The notes under the pieces were generated by a model. That model ran no database searches and had not been told where the DNA came from. It was given only the letters and a program-made list of their open reading frames with translations. From positions 1,270,858 through 1,334,857 of the forward strand of contig QANY01005277.1 of assembly GCA_003255025.1 (NCBI GenBank): a stretch of 64,000 bases of DNA, read 5' to 3'. This DNA comes from Datisca glomerata (lineage: Eukaryota > Streptophyta > Magnoliopsida > Cucurbitales > Datiscaceae). The translations under genes and the position numbers were made by a program. Position 1 is the first letter of the stretch, and each line of letters begins with the position of its first letter. Below are positions 34,836-46,658 of the stretch, piece after piece.

Positions 34836-37430
34836 TTGGGAAAATTTTTATCGGCATTGATTCTAGGATTGATCTTGATCGTTGAATCATGCCAGGACAA
34901 TCTCAGCCACAAGTTTAAAATTCCCTCATTTTCTTTAACCATTTGCCCTCTCTTTTTCGAACAAAAAAACATCATTCTCTATCTTCTTCGAAAACTTATC
35001 TCTCTTCTCTATCGAAAATACGAGCTCCATCTTTATTCTCCATTCTTCCTCACATCATATCTTCAATCGAGCTCTCTTCACCACTGCTGCAAGGTCGACT
35101 CCACCACCGCTGTAAGCTCGCATACACAGCAGCTTCTCTCAGCGACTTCAATCGAGCTCTCTTCTCCAAGCTTTTCTCACGATTTAGGGTTTTGGTTCGG
35201 TAAGTTTGAGAATCCTTCAAGTTCAACGATACCCAGGTATGATCGAGCTTTATACCTTAGATCATTTTTCTTCATCTTGTTGGAAAAGTTTCTGAATTTG
35301 AATGTTTCGGATTTAGGGTTTTTGGTTACGACTTGCATGTTTCTAATTTAGGATTTTAGTTGCAATTTGTATGTTTCTGATTTAGGGTTTCGTTAATTTT
35401 TTTTACCTTCTCCTTGTAGCTGTTATTGTGACTCAGATATTGAAATAATGCTTATTTTTACTGATTACAAACATTTATCCGTAAATGGATATTCTTAAAA
35501 TTAGTACTAATTTTAGAACATTGAATTGGAATTGGAATCTATCCATGTAATTATTGTGAATTGTATGTTATACTTTTGTTCTAGAGCTGAATATAATGAT
35601 TTTGTTTGCATTATTACTCTCTTGCAGACCATTGTTTGTTCTTTTAACACTGATATTATGATGCTCATATTCAAACAATTCACAATTGTAATGAACAACA
35701 TGGATAGACCATTGCTAATTTTGATGTTGTTCTATGTTTGTATCCCATTAAAAAGTTTAAGTCATTTTAAGTTGGGCAATACAGAAAGTTGAAAGAGAGT
35801 GGTTTAGTGGATGTATGATTGTTGTGATACTAGTCATATTGCGTTCTGTTTTAATATTGCTTCTGCCTTTGTTCTGGAAGTCCAAACTTCTTTTTCCCCA
35901 CATTTAGCTTCTTACCTTTGTGGATGAATAAATGAAACGTGTGACTTACGCGCTTGAGAAGTGATTAATCTAGTCATGAAGAAAGAATTTTCGTTCTCTA
36001 TAGAGTCTAGCCTCGATTGGATTTGGCATGTGGAATTGGCTTGTCTTACCTCTTTCGTTCTTTATGATTCTAATGTGATTATCTATTATGATTTATCAAC
36101 AATTAATGGTATCATTGGAATGCGGTGTAAGTTTCTCCTTTGTACTTGGGAGTACAGATAAGAGAAGATTATATTTTATATAACATGAGTAAATTTCATC
36201 AAATTAATACTTCTTTTAGCTTTGAAATAGAGTAGTAGTTATGGTGGATTAAATGAATAATTAGGATCCTGGAATCTTTTATAAGATGCAATCTTTTCCT
36301 GCTTTGTGAACTGCTTTAATGGAGTTGTGTTATGCCCTGTATTTGTCAAGTTTCTTTAGTCGAGTTTCTTCATAGATAAGGAGACATCAGACAACACATT
36401 ATTGATCGAAAGCTTGCTAGCATGTCTATTTGCATCCATTTCAGCCTCCCAATCAAACTTGAAATATAGTAGATACTAAGAATTCTTTGTATAAGTTGAC
36501 TCTACACCTAGGTTTGGCATGATGAACTCTTACTTTTGCTTAGGTTTGGCATGATTGCATATAAAATGAGATTTTCCACTGTGTTTTTGTATTTATTGGT
36601 GCGTTTGATTTATGGGTCTTGGGTATTCTTTTTGCTTGTTTGATCAGGTTCCCAGACTGCTGCTTGTTGTAGAAGCCGCTGATAGGCAGGTTCTTTGATA
36701 AGCTCTTGGATTTCCATTTACTGTTTTGTTTTTAGCATATAGTAATTTTCAATTAGGAAAGAGCTTAAGTATTCAGATCAATTCACCTAAAGGAAAGAAG
36801 TTACACGATATAATGTTGTTATTCAAGTGTATAATAATGAGATTCACTAATCAGTATTTGATGTTGTTATTGTATTTGGTTTATGATCTAATAAAACTTA
36901 GAAGTATAAAACCATTGTACTCTGGTGGTAGATGGATTCAATTATGAACTAATGACTACAAATCATTCAGTAAGATAGCTCTAAGAAAACCTATATGCAT
37001 TTTGCATTATTAAGCAATATAGGCTGAACTTTGAAAATTGAAACAAATATCACTGTTTATGTGGGTTCAACTCAAAAGGGGATAAACTAACCATAACATA
37101 TTAATATTAGCAGTGATCTTGGTTTATCAAACATTTCAAGTATTTCATCATTTTCTCTGCAGATGTACTAATTATGATAATGGATATGAGTGTCGATTCT
37201 CATTCTGAACCATGTTGTGAGTCTCGCTTTCATTTTGTTGAGAATTCTTGAGATTTTGCTTTATATGTTTTTTATAAGTTTTATCTTGAGCTGGAGTTAT
37301 AATTTTAGTTTTAGTTTAGATTACACACTATTTTCGTAAAATAGTTTTGACTGCTCTGAAGCCTAAAAATTTATTATTGTGGATCTTTTATAGATTATAA
37401 CATGAAATTGATAAATTTTGATTGTAATTT
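34836..37430. other. No gene recognised; includes CT-rich leader-like stretch
   Basis: The segment at 34930-35235 is CT-rich and ends GATACCCAG followed by GTATG, resembling a plant 5' leader with a splice donor. No coding exon could be matched to it. The rest, to about 37430, is AT-rich without a recognisable product. Confidence 0.4.
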
Positions 37431-37439
37431 AAGTGAGTT

Positions 37440-38425
37440 TATGATATGCAGACACGAAAAGATCTAGTTTTAAAGTGGAATAGTATGATGAAGGAAGCCA
37501 AACTCAATTATTTTAAGGAAAATTTCAATCCATGCCATTGAAAGCAGAGCGGAACAACCCGGTACTAGTCATCTAAAAAGACATGCTTTTAAAATAAGTT
37601 GCTCACACGCTATACACCCAAGAAATTTATGGATCTTGTTTCAAATTTCGATAAGGGGAAGAGAAGTGCGGTCTTGAAGATGGGACTTGGAGGGTTGTTG
37701 GATATTAATTGCTGCAAGATGAAGAGGAACTTCTTGTAGTAGTTATTAGATTGCTTCGATCCAGCCACCTGCATGTTGAATGTCCATGGGTTGACATTCA
37801 AAGTCACCGCAAATAATGTGACTTCCATATTGGGCATCTTTGACGGTGGGAAGAAGATCAAATTTGATAGTTTTGTGAATGAGATAAAACATCTAAAGGA
37901 AAAGTGGGTGAACGACAAAGGTGATATCCGGTGAACGCCTTGTCAAAATTCTTGATTGAGGAATCTGACGGTGACTATTGGAGGCATGCCTTTGTGCTGT
38001 ACACTGCCAAGGTTTTGTTATCTCCTCGATCAAAACCAATCGTCAGTCATTCATGGTTGCATGCTGTGAAGTCACTCGCGACCATCCAACAGAAAAATTA
38101 GGCTTCTGCTTATTTTAAAGATTTTGTGGATGATGTCGCGAGGTATCAAAACAACCACCACAATAGCATTTCTGGTATACTTATTATTTATACAGCTAAT
38201 ATATTTAGTGTACATTAGTATTACTTTCGCATTATAATATACGTATATTTGCTAATAAGTTCATTTGGATGCATCTGTTTTATGTGGAGAAGTTGGCTTG
38301 TGCTGTCAACTATGTTGACTTGAACCAGCCTTCGCCCCTAAGGTGGAATGACATGGCCATTGCAAAAATGATTTATTTTCTAAAATCAAATAGAGGAGAA
38401 GCTTGAACTAAAAGCTATGTTGTAT
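37440..38425 (+). pseudogene. MULE-associated ORF remnant (unknown plant transposon protein)
   Basis: Plus-strand pieces read KFMDLVSNFDKGKRSAVLKM, GLGGLLDIN, LLDCFDPATCMLNVHG, VTSILGIFDGGKKIKF, then in another frame RHAFVLYTAKVLLSPRSKPIV, SHSWLHAVKS and NQPSPLRWNDMAIAKM. This order resembles the N-terminal half of the large plant proteins often found with Ulp1-type MULEs. Stops and frameshifts are frequent. The strand is the same as for the transposase remnant at 33.8 kb, so both may come from one element. Confidence 0.5.
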
Positions 38426-38719
38426 GCGTTTTAGAATATTGTAAATTTGGTTGGTTATATTACTATATATTATTTATTACTAATTCATATATATTTATAT
38501 TATGTAGATCGATACAATCGCGTAAGCTATTCCGGGCGACCGCGAGGTTCGAGAGGACCGCGAGCGTGTAAGCACATTCACGACGACGTGTGTGCACATC
38601 TACCTGAAGAGCAAGCCGTCGGGCTAGGTGCTTTAAGTGCACAAGTGATCGCTCTTCAGACGGAGTCAAGCTCCATATGGGTAGCTCTTCAGGTGGAGTC
38701 CATGGTGTCGGGGTGACAC

Positions 38720-38924
38720 GTGGAAGAAAAATTTATGGATCTTGATCATGCACTGTCTGTCATGCACTACGGACTATCTCAATGTTCTCTTGCTCCATCT
38801 CCTGCATTCCCATCAGAAATGTCTGGAGCATTTCAACTGGTGGAGTGGGTTGATCAACATGATCATTCTCGTTCCTAGTTCTGTTTCCTTCATTGAGGGC
38901 AGCAATTGATCTAGTTCTAGGCAT
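38720..38924 (-). pseudogene. Tat-type gypsy gag N-terminus, truncated copy
   Basis: From an ATG at 38924 the minus strand reads MPRTRSIAALNEGN, then DQPTPPVEMLQTFLMGMQEM. The same start is found at 46599 (MPRTRSNTAFNEGN, HPTPSTEMLRDILSRMQ), so this is the gag beginning of a related element. It breaks off near 38720, where a GC-rich unrelated stretch begins. Confidence 0.75.
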
Positions 38925-38961
38925 TTTTGGTTTTGGAAGTGTTCTCTCGAGTTTTTCTTCC

Positions 38962-39190
38962 CACTCTCAATGAAAGTACCAAAATGTAAAAGATTTTTCT
39001 GATAAAAGAAGAATATATTACGAACAAATAATGAAAGTAATAAATGAGAGAGAGAGAGTAATAGAATAAGAACTCAAAGGTTTTATAGGATGCCTCATTG
39101 GTCAAAGAGCACTTTACTAGTAAGGGCACATGAAGTAAAATAACTTGCGCGAATGACGTTTTATTCTCTGCCTTCTCCTCTCCAAAGGCC
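38962..39190 (-). mobile_element. 5' leader, primer site and partial LTR of the truncated gypsy copy
   Basis: On the minus strand CATTTTGGTACTTTCATTGA, a typical gypsy primer region, precedes gag and corresponds to 46641-46658 in the other copy. Above it the sequence parallels 46659 onward (GTAAAAGATTTTTC against GTAAAGGATATTTTTC), so it is LTR, cut off near 39190. Confidence 0.6.
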
Positions 39191-40240
39191 AACGGAGAGG
39201 CTTCATCTCTTTCCTTTGGTAGCCCTTTTTTTCCAAGGACAGCGGTAGCTGGGGAAAAGCCCGCTTTCCTCTCTTCGCGAATGAGAGAGAAACTCAGAGG
39301 AAAAAACAGGTTCTTTCTTTGCGAGGTCCGAAGGTCGTCCGGTAGCCTTCGAAAGATGGAAACTTAATGAGATGAAACAATATTTTACTATTCACAAAAA
39401 GGAGATGACTGTTGTAGTACATTGCTTACGGCTTTGGAGACATTATCTATTGGGTGGGAAGTTTGAAATCCAGGCTACTTATTCTGTGGGTCATAAATAC
39501 ATATGAACCGCCTACTCTTTCATTTTAAGCCCTACCATTCTATTTAAGAAAATGAAAGCTTCTTGCCCTCACTAATAAAAAAAAGCAATATATCCCCTTC
39601 TGTTACCTACTTTTACTCATATCTTCGGTATACCTCATTACAAGACAAGCACATGAAAGGATATTCAATCAAATTAGGGCTGGCTCTCGCCCTATCTAAG
39701 CAAGTTTCTCCTCTTCTCTACGGAAGTCATCTTTTAGTCTATTTCAGTTCCTGTGTCTATCGCTATCGCCCTATTCTCTTCTCTCTCAATTGCTTATTCT
39801 TTATAGATGAGGGGGAGTACCTTAGCAGTAGCTTCCAACACTTAAGATTGGCCTCTTCAAGTGTCAGATATGAATTTTTTTATGAATTTCATACGAGACT
39901 ACTTACTTATCTAAAGTCCACTTCTTACTTATCAAAGAAGTTTGCTGAAGGAACTGATGAAGTTCAGTTTCTTTTTTCTCGTCTGAATATTCAAGAGCTA
40001 AGACCATTACAATGCTCCCCTTCTCCATGCATAAACTGCACAATTTATTGAAGAAAGACTAGAAATGGTTCTGGTCTGAAGATGAGGCGGAGGCCACTCC
40101 CGAGGGTTATTCATGCTTCTGAGGAAGCCGCAATTCCTCTGATTAAAGAAGTTATCATTCTCATCACGAAGGACACTGAGGACGTTACGACTAACCCTCC
40201 TATTATTGGGATCATCCTCGTGGATGAGTCTTAGTTTTCT
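39191..40240. other. Compositionally distinct patch, no gene; contains a gypsy RNase H scrap
   Basis: This stretch is visibly richer in G and C than the surrounding DNA and has frames with no recognised family, the longest at 39563-40051. Its style (GCCCGCTTTCCTCTCTTCGCG, CTATCGCTATCGCCCTA) resembles plant mitochondrial spacer DNA. That is only an impression. Confidence 0.35.
39351..39503 (+). pseudogene. Ty3/gypsy RNase H fragment
   Basis: The plus-strand frame reads WKLNEMKQYFTIHKKEM, then TVVVHCLRLWRHYLLGGKFE, the RNase H region of gypsy polyproteins. It is about 50 residues long, isolated, and on the opposite strand to the nearby Tat elements, so it derives from a different insertion. 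Confidence 0.75.
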
Positions 40241-40699
40241 TATACCTTAAATGTAATTTTACTTATGTACCGTTTCTCCTTTTTAAGTCATTTTATAATT
40301 TTCCCGAACAAGGAAATGACTCTCTCTTCTTGACATGCTTTACAAGTCACCAATTATTTTTAGCAAAATTTGAGTAAGTTAAGTAAAATTTTGAAATTTC
40401 ATACTTTTCACAACTTCCAATCGAATAATTTTTCAAATGCTTGAATGAATAAGAATTATTAAGTAACTCAACATTTTAACACATAGCGATTTCTTGGTTC
40501 TAAGGTATTTCTCGTAATAATTTAATTAGACTTCAGCAATTTATAGGATTTTCTGCTTAGAGATGTTTCCTATTTAGAGCGGATGAGTTTTCCCATTTCC
40601 ATCTTCTTCTGAGTTTGCTATTTTCTTTTATCCTTCCCTTGCATTGTGTTTCACCCCTTATTCGCTTATTCCTTGGTTTTTTTGTTTATTTTCCATATT
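40241..40699. other. No gene seen; probable gypsy 3' non-coding or LTR sequence
   Basis: AT-rich sequence lying where the 3' LTR of the minus-strand gypsy element should be. LTR ends could not be defined because the expected match to 46659-47600 is not visible by eye. Confidence 0.35.
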
Positions 40700-41040
40700 T
40701 AGAGAGAAGTTTTTTCCAGCTCTCAGGGGCTTAGGATTCTAGGTCGTCGACCTTTTTTTATTTTGATTTTCTTTTTAGAGAGTATGTGTCCCCGCTCTCA
40801 AGGATTTAGGCTTCTAAACATCAACCTGATTTCCATTTTAGAGAGTGATTCTTGTTCCGCTCTCAGTGACTTAGGGTTTCAGGCCATGTTCAATACTCCT
40901 TTTTCAATATTTTAGAGAGAATATTTTTTCCCATTCTCAAAGGCTTAGGCTTCTAGGCCACCAACATTTTCCCTATATTTTAGAGAGAAGGATTTTCATG
41001 CTCTTAATGGCTTAGGTTTCTAGGCCGCCGACCTCTTTTT
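40700..41040 (-). repeat. Tandem array of 60-80-bp units in gypsy 3' region
   Basis: Five units start with TTTAGAGAG (near 40700, 40782, 40841, 40910 and 40982) and contain CTCTCA..GGCTTAGG.TTCTAGG. They lie beyond the integrase end of the minus-strand element, the same position as the arrays at 0.8-1.5 kb and 60.5-61.1 kb. Confidence 0.8.
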
Positions 41041-41058
41041 TGTCCCCCCCCCCCCCCC

Positions 41059-41076
41059 NNNNNNNNNNNNNNNNNN
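41059..41076. other. Assembly gap (18 N) in poly-C
   Basis: N run flanked on both sides by long C runs. The true length of this homopolymer is unknown. Confidence 0.99.
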
Positions 41077-41779
41077 CCCCCCCCCCCCCCGCTTTACAAA
41101 TAAGGGAGAGAAAAAAGGAAGGAATTGACATCAATTTTTTACGTGGAAAACCCTTACGGGAAAAAATCCTGGGAGAAATTATATATTGCAATAACATTCA
41201 ACAATTTTAACGAAATATTTCTTAAGGTAACTAGCTTTTAAGGGTTTTGCCAATTCTGCTTATTCTTCTATCATGAGGTGATAGTAGCCGCTCCCGTCCA
41301 CTGTTTTGACGATAAAAAGGCCTTTCCAAGACGGACCAAACTTTCCTTCCGTTTGAAAGGTCTTTTTCAAAACTAAGTCCCCTTCCTATAATTCTCGCCT
41401 TCTAATTCTTTTATGGAAGAGAGATTTCTTTTTCTGATTGTAATTAACTATCTGTACGAGTGTTGTTTCCCTTCTTTCTTCTAACAAATCAAGACTTCAT
41501 TTCATGATATCTTCATTTTGTTGTTCATTTATTTTTGATCTGATAGTTGGATTTTCTATTTCCACGGGTATAACCGCTTATATTCCATAGGCTAAGGTAA
41601 ATGGTGTTTCGTCTGTCGCTTCTCTGGGAGTTGTTCGATACGCGCACAATATTGTCGGTAATTTTTCTATCCATTTTCTCTTTGCTGACTCTAGGAATTT
41701 TTTCATGTTGTCAAGTATGATTTAGTTTGACCTTTCAGCATGTTCGTTTTCTTATAGGTAGTAGGGTGTAGAGAATCAA

Positions 41780-42470
41780 TTGGCAATTGTAGATCTTCAC
41801 AAAAAGTCCTCACCATCTTTCCAATAAATTGAAGCCCATTATCAGATACTAAGACCCGAGGAATTTCGTATATGCAAAATATATTTTTTCATAGGAATCC
41901 CCTTAGTTCTTCTTCATGAATACTAGCAAAGACTTCTGCCTCAATCCACTTAGTGAAGTTGTCTATGGCAACTAGTAGGAAGCTTTTCTGAGCGGGTGTC
42001 ATGGGGAGTGGTCCAACGATGTCTAGAGCCCACAGCATGAATGACCAAGGGCTTGTCACGATGTTGAGTTCTCTTGTCACGATGTTGAGTTCTCTTATGG
42101 CCAATTTTATCACGGGGGAAAATCGTTGGCACTTGTCACACTTCTTCGCATATTGTTTGGCATCTTGGTGCATTTTTTACCAGTAAATATCCTTCATTTA
42201 GCACTTTGTGGGCTAGAGACCTGCCTCTGATATGGTTCCCGCACACCCCTCTTTGAATTTCTGCTAACACATATTCAGCTTCATTTTCCTTTAGGCACTT
42301 CAGATACGATTCTGAAAAATGCCGTTTATACAACGAATCATTAATCATGCAGTATCTGACACTCTGTTGTTGAATCTTTCTAGCATGAAGTCTGTCTCTC
42401 GGTAGGTGGATTTCGAAATTTTTTAATTGTTTGAGCAATCCCTTTATCTGTTGCAGGTAACTAATCATCC
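41780..42470 (-). pseudogene. Gypsy integrase remnant
   Basis: The frame from 42468 contains the zinc-binding region (CGNHIRGRSLAHKVLNEGYL, CQTICEEV). The next frame has YAKKCDKCQRFSP, WALDIVGPLP and FLLVAIDNFTKWIEAE with the first catalytic Asp. Further down, VLVSDNGLQFIGK supplies the second Asp. A 21-nt in-frame tandem duplication gives RELNIVT twice. Stops separate the segments. Confidence 0.88.
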
Positions 42471-42472
42471 TT

Positions 42473-43070
42473 TTGTCTTGTGTCGTGAACTCCCATGCTA
42501 TCTACTTTACTACCAACATTAAATCACAACAACTTTTTATTTCATTTACCTCTAATTCTCGTAACAGAGTGATTCCCGCTATTAGATCTTCATATTCGGC
42601 TTCATTGTTTGAGGCGTTGAATCCAAATGAGATAGATTGTTTGAGAGTTTCATCAAACTGAGTCTGTAGCACCACTCCCGCTCCCACGTCCCATTTCCAA
42701 TTGCCTGTTGTCCGCTTTTTGTTTCTTCCTTGGTGTCAACGGTAAAGTCTGCCATGAAATCGGCTAAGGCTTGCCCTTTAATTGATGTTCTCGACACCTA
42801 GTGAATCTCGCATTAGCTTAACTCGATTGCCCACTTTGCCATTCTTTCGCTTATTTCAGGTGAATGCATAATACTTCTAATTGGTGAGTTCGTCAGCACC
42901 TTTATGATGTATGCCTGAAAGTAGGGTCTTAGTTTTCTTGCGGCTCCCACAACAGCCAGTATCAATTTTTTCATCCTTTTTTAACGGATCTCGGCGGCTG
43001 CCAGTCTTTTGTTGATGAAGTATACAGGCTGACGTTTCCTTTCTTCTTTTCTGAAAACAAAACTGACTAC
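42473..43070 (-). pseudogene. Gypsy RNase H remnants
   Basis: RT-linked RNase H is visible as RKEERKRQPVYFINKRLAAA and SPEISERMAKWAIELS. Then comes SIKGQALADFMADFT, and in a second frame MGAGVVLQTQFDETL and FGFNASNNEAEYEDLIAGI, the extra RNase H typical of Tat elements. A frameshift near 42650 splits them. Confidence 0.85.
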
Positions 43071-43089
43071 GATCCGCGAGACGACTATG

Positions 43090-44060
43090 TATGAGTATAA
43101 AGGTTCCCCCAGCTTTGGCTTTGACGATAACAATGGAGTTGTCAAGTATTCTTTTATCTTGTTAAGAGCCTCCTCTCACTTGTCATCCCATCCGTCTGCT
43201 GAATTCTTCCTCATTTTTGCAAAGAATGGTTTACACTCCTCGGTTGATCTTGAAATAAATCTATTCAATGTTGCCAACCTTCCAGTTAAGCCTTGTATTT
43301 CTTTCTGGTTTTACGGGGACTTCATCTCCATTATGGCTTTTAGTTGATCCGGGTTGACCTAAATTCCTCGCTGCATAACTAAGTGGCTAAGGAATTTCCT
43401 GGCCGCCACTTCGAATGTGCATTTTTCAGAATTCAACTTCATCGAATTTTTTCTCAGGATGGAAAAGGCCTCACCAAGGTTTTTGATCTGATCTTTCTAC
43501 TCACAACTCTTCACCAGCATGTCATCTGTGTAAACTTCCATGGTTTTCTCAACTTGTTCTCGAAAGATTTTATTTACCAACATTTGGTAGGTTTCACCTG
43601 CATTTTCTAGACCAAAAGGCATTACCTTATAGCAAAAATTACCCTGTTCAGTTATGAAATATGTTTTCTCTTAGTCAGGTTGGAACATTTTCACCTGGTT
43701 GTATCCTGAAAAAGGCTTCCATGAAGCTTAGAAGTTCATGTCTCGGGGTAGCGTCCACCATTTAATCTATTCTAGGTAACGGATATTCGTCTTTTGGGCA
43801 GGCCTTATTCAGATCTATGAATTCTACACAAATCCTCCATTTCCTATTTTTTATTTTCACCATGACAACTTTAGCGAGCCACACTAGCTAATCTACTTCC
43901 TTGATAAAATCCACTTTTAGCAGTTTGTATACTTCTTTTTTTATGACCATGTTCCTTTCTGGAGTGAAACTTCTCTTTTGCTACTTCACTAGTTTAACAA
44001 AAGGGTTAATATTCAGTTTTTGATAGATTATATTTTTTGGTATACCTGGCATCTCCTGAG
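43090..44060 (-). pseudogene. Gypsy reverse transcriptase remnant
   Basis: The minus-strand text includes PFGLENAGETYQMLVNKIF, then EVYTDDMLVKS. The catalytic YxDD is kept (YTDD) but the frame is broken by several stops before and after. Confidence 0.85.
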
Positions 44061-44129
44061 CGGTGGTTGCAAAAATGTCTTTGTTTTTCCGTAGGAAGTC
44101 AGTCAGCCTTTCCTTTTCCATTTCCGCCA

Positions 44130-44550
44130 GGTGGGCTCCAATATTTGTCATTTTTTATGTTTCTTCATCTATGCAAATGGGTTCGATTTCTTCTCCTACT
44201 TCGTATCTCAGACCCACCTGCGCATCCTTCTGTAATTGTTATTTTTCATCAACAACCACCAGCTTCTCTTCCATTTTTTTGTTTTTTGTTTCCTCGCTAA
44301 TTTTAATGCAGTTATTGCGCAGATCTTTGTGGTTGCTCTAGGTGGGATCCAATATTTGTCATTTTTTTGTTTCTTCATCTAAGTAAATGGGTTCGATTTC
44401 TTCTCATGCTTCGTACCGCTGACCCACCTGTGCATTCTTCTGTAATTGCTATTATCAGTAACCACTAGCTTATCTTCCATTTTTTCCATTTTCTGTTTCC
44501 TCGTTGATTCTAATGCAGTTATTGCATAGATCCTGGTAGTAGTTGGGTCC
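44130..44550 (-). repeat. About 210-bp tandem duplication inside gypsy coding region
   Basis: The segment starting GGTGGGCTCCAATATTTGTC near 44129 is repeated from GGTGGGATCCAATATTTGTC near 44340. Both include GGGTTCGATTTCTTCTC, CAGACCCACCTG-like text and TTTTAATGCAGTTATTGC or its variant. It lies between protease and RT. Confidence 0.8.
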
Positions 44551-45070
44551 CCTCTTATGGTTTTAATCCCTTCAGAATATGGATATTTCAGTACTTGGTA
44601 GTAGATGGACGGCACTGACCTTATTTTATATAACCAGGTTCTTCCCAAAATAGCATTATAAGGGGAAGACGCGTCCAACACCATGAACTCGGTGAGGTAA
44701 TTAAATGGTTTTGCACTAACTATAATGTTGATCAACCCTAGTGAGTGGCTCAAAGCCCCGTTGAAACCTACTAGTGGTTGTGGTAGATCTTGTAACTTTC
44801 ATTCTCTCATAGACATCTTTTCAAGCTCTGACCAATGGAGAATATTGACGGCACTCATGTCGTCAATTAGCACCCTTCTCAGCAGGTAATTTCCCACCTG
44901 TATTGAGATGACAAAGGAATCGTTATGGTGCTTGTCATACTCCAAGTCCATTTCGTAAACCATGAGGGGAGGATTCGCGCTTTTGTTGGTGGTACTTCCC
45001 TGTTTCTGGCTTCCTTCCAATAGTGGTATTTTGTTGTACACTTTCCTTTCTTTTCTGGTAGTCCCCTCAT
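44379..45070 (-). pseudogene. Gypsy protease region
   Basis: Two frames: one with MDLEYDKHHNDSFVISIQVG and RRVLIDDMSAVNILHWSELE, where the aspartic-protease D[ST]G motif has become DDM. The other has PFNYLTEFMVLDASSPYNAI, LGRTWLYK and RSVPS, the block that follows protease in plant gypsy elements. Not functional. Confidence 0.8.
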
Positions 45071-45519
45071 GTCCAGTTAATGCGATGATGGTGTTGAATA
45101 TTTAAAGCGGCTGCTTCTTGTTATCCCTTTTTCCTCCATTATGGACTTCCCTTTCAGTTTCCCGCTTTGGTTCTTCTCTCTTCATGAATTGATTAAGGTA
45201 TCATTCTTTCACTAGTTTCTCCACATAATCCTTCAGCTAGAAGCAATCTTTTTTAAAATTTTTGTTGCTCCTGTGGAATGAGAAGTATTTATCTTTATCC
45301 GTGTGGTTTGGTTCCCTTGTAAGTGGGGGCCAGTCTTTTCAGCCAAGGTTTATCTTTTATCATCTCCAAGACTTGATTTACCGAGACAACCAACGGGGTG
45401 TAGTCTTTGTCTATAGGATGGATGTCATCCATGTATCTCCTTCGTGTAATAGTTCTGTTCCGCTTATTGTCTCCATGCTCACCTTCTTTTTCCTATTCTC
45501 TACATTTTGCCTGCAATTG

Positions 45520-46599
45520 AGCTTCATTCTTCTTTCTTTGTCTCATTAATCCATCGTCCCACCTGTTTTAACAAACTTTTCTTTTGTTCTTCCAACGTGA
45601 TGTATGTTTGTGTTCTTTGGAAAGTCTCTTCTATGGTCAAAGGTTTTATCTTTGATAAATCTTCAAAGAAGGCTGACTCCGGATCCAGTCTCCATCTAAA
45701 ATCCAATTTTGACACTTTGTCGTCAAAGTTTTCCACCTTGGCTATCTCCTCATTGAATCTATGAGTGTATTCCAGAAGTATTTTTTTTCCTTCTAGGTGG
45801 ATATCGTCAGAAGGTAGTTTGAGCCCTCCATTACTGCTCGGTAAATAGAATATTGTATCAAGAATACAGTGGACATGACAGTAAAGTTAGTAATAGATTG
45901 AGCAGAAAAGGAGTAATATCATTTAAGTGCAGTCATGTCTAGACTTGTGGGGAATATCCTGCACATCAAAGTGCCTTCATGTTGGTATAATGTCATGACT
46001 TTCTCAAACCGTCTGATTTGATCTACAGGGTCAGATTTCCCTTCATAATATTTGAATTTAGGTGCCACGAACTTCCTCAGATTTAGGGCGGCCAAGAGTT
46101 TTGGACTTAATGGAGTTCTTATGAGTGATTCTAGGTTGGTTTTTCTCGTGTTTCCTAGGCTCCTTAGTTCCATCATCTTTCTTTCCATCATCTCCTCCAT
46201 GGAAGCTTCTGTCATGACTTTTGGTTGGCGAAATTCTCCCGCCTCCTCTTTTTCACGCTCTTTGGACTAGACTTCATCGTTTTCATCCTACACGTTCCTA
46301 CTATTTTCATTGTCTTTTTCCCATCTGACTTTGTGTCCGTTTCCCTCCTGGTGGTTATGCATTTTCTCACGGTTAGTGTGCTGGCTGACTTCTGGCCGTG
46401 TTTGTGTAAGTTCCCGTTGCAATGTAGTGATCTGTTTCTACATCGTCTGCCATGTGTTGTGTAGCGTTTGTTATTCCATCTATTGCATACGGCTCAGGAT
46501 ATCCCGAAGCATCTCAGTTGAGGGAGTAGGGTGATCGGCTTGTTCATCCTCATTCTCGTTTCCTTCATTAAAGGCAGTGTTTGATCTGGTTCGAGGCAT
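45520..46599 (-). pseudogene. Gypsy gag remnant
   Basis: The gag start is at 46599 (MPRTRSNTAFNEGNENEDEQ). A later frame reads LIRTPLSPKLLAALNLRKFV, APKFKYYEGKSDPVDQIRRF and CRIFPTSLDMTAL, the Retrotrans_gag domain. The last part (45736-45524) has ETFQRTQTYITLEEQKKSLL. Frameshifts separate the three. Confidence 0.85.
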
Positions 46600-46640
46600 G
46601 GTTCGATCTTCTAGAAGGTATCTTTAAGGTTTTTTCTTTT

Positions 46641-46658
46641 CTCAACAAGAACACCAAA
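46641..46658 (-). other. Gypsy primer-binding region
   Basis: On the minus strand TTTTGGTGTTCTTGTTGAG lies just after the putative 5' LTR and about 40 nt before the gag start. It parallels TTTTGGTACTTTCATTGAG at 38962-38980. Confidence 0.55.

Noticed and set aside
34815..35351. 178-codon plus-strand frame
   Set aside because: It starts inside the MULE transposase remnant and continues through CT-rich leader-like sequence; no family and low complexity.
39563..40051. 162-codon plus-strand frame
   Set aside because: No recognisable motif, and it lies in the foreign-looking patch. It was kept only as part of that region.
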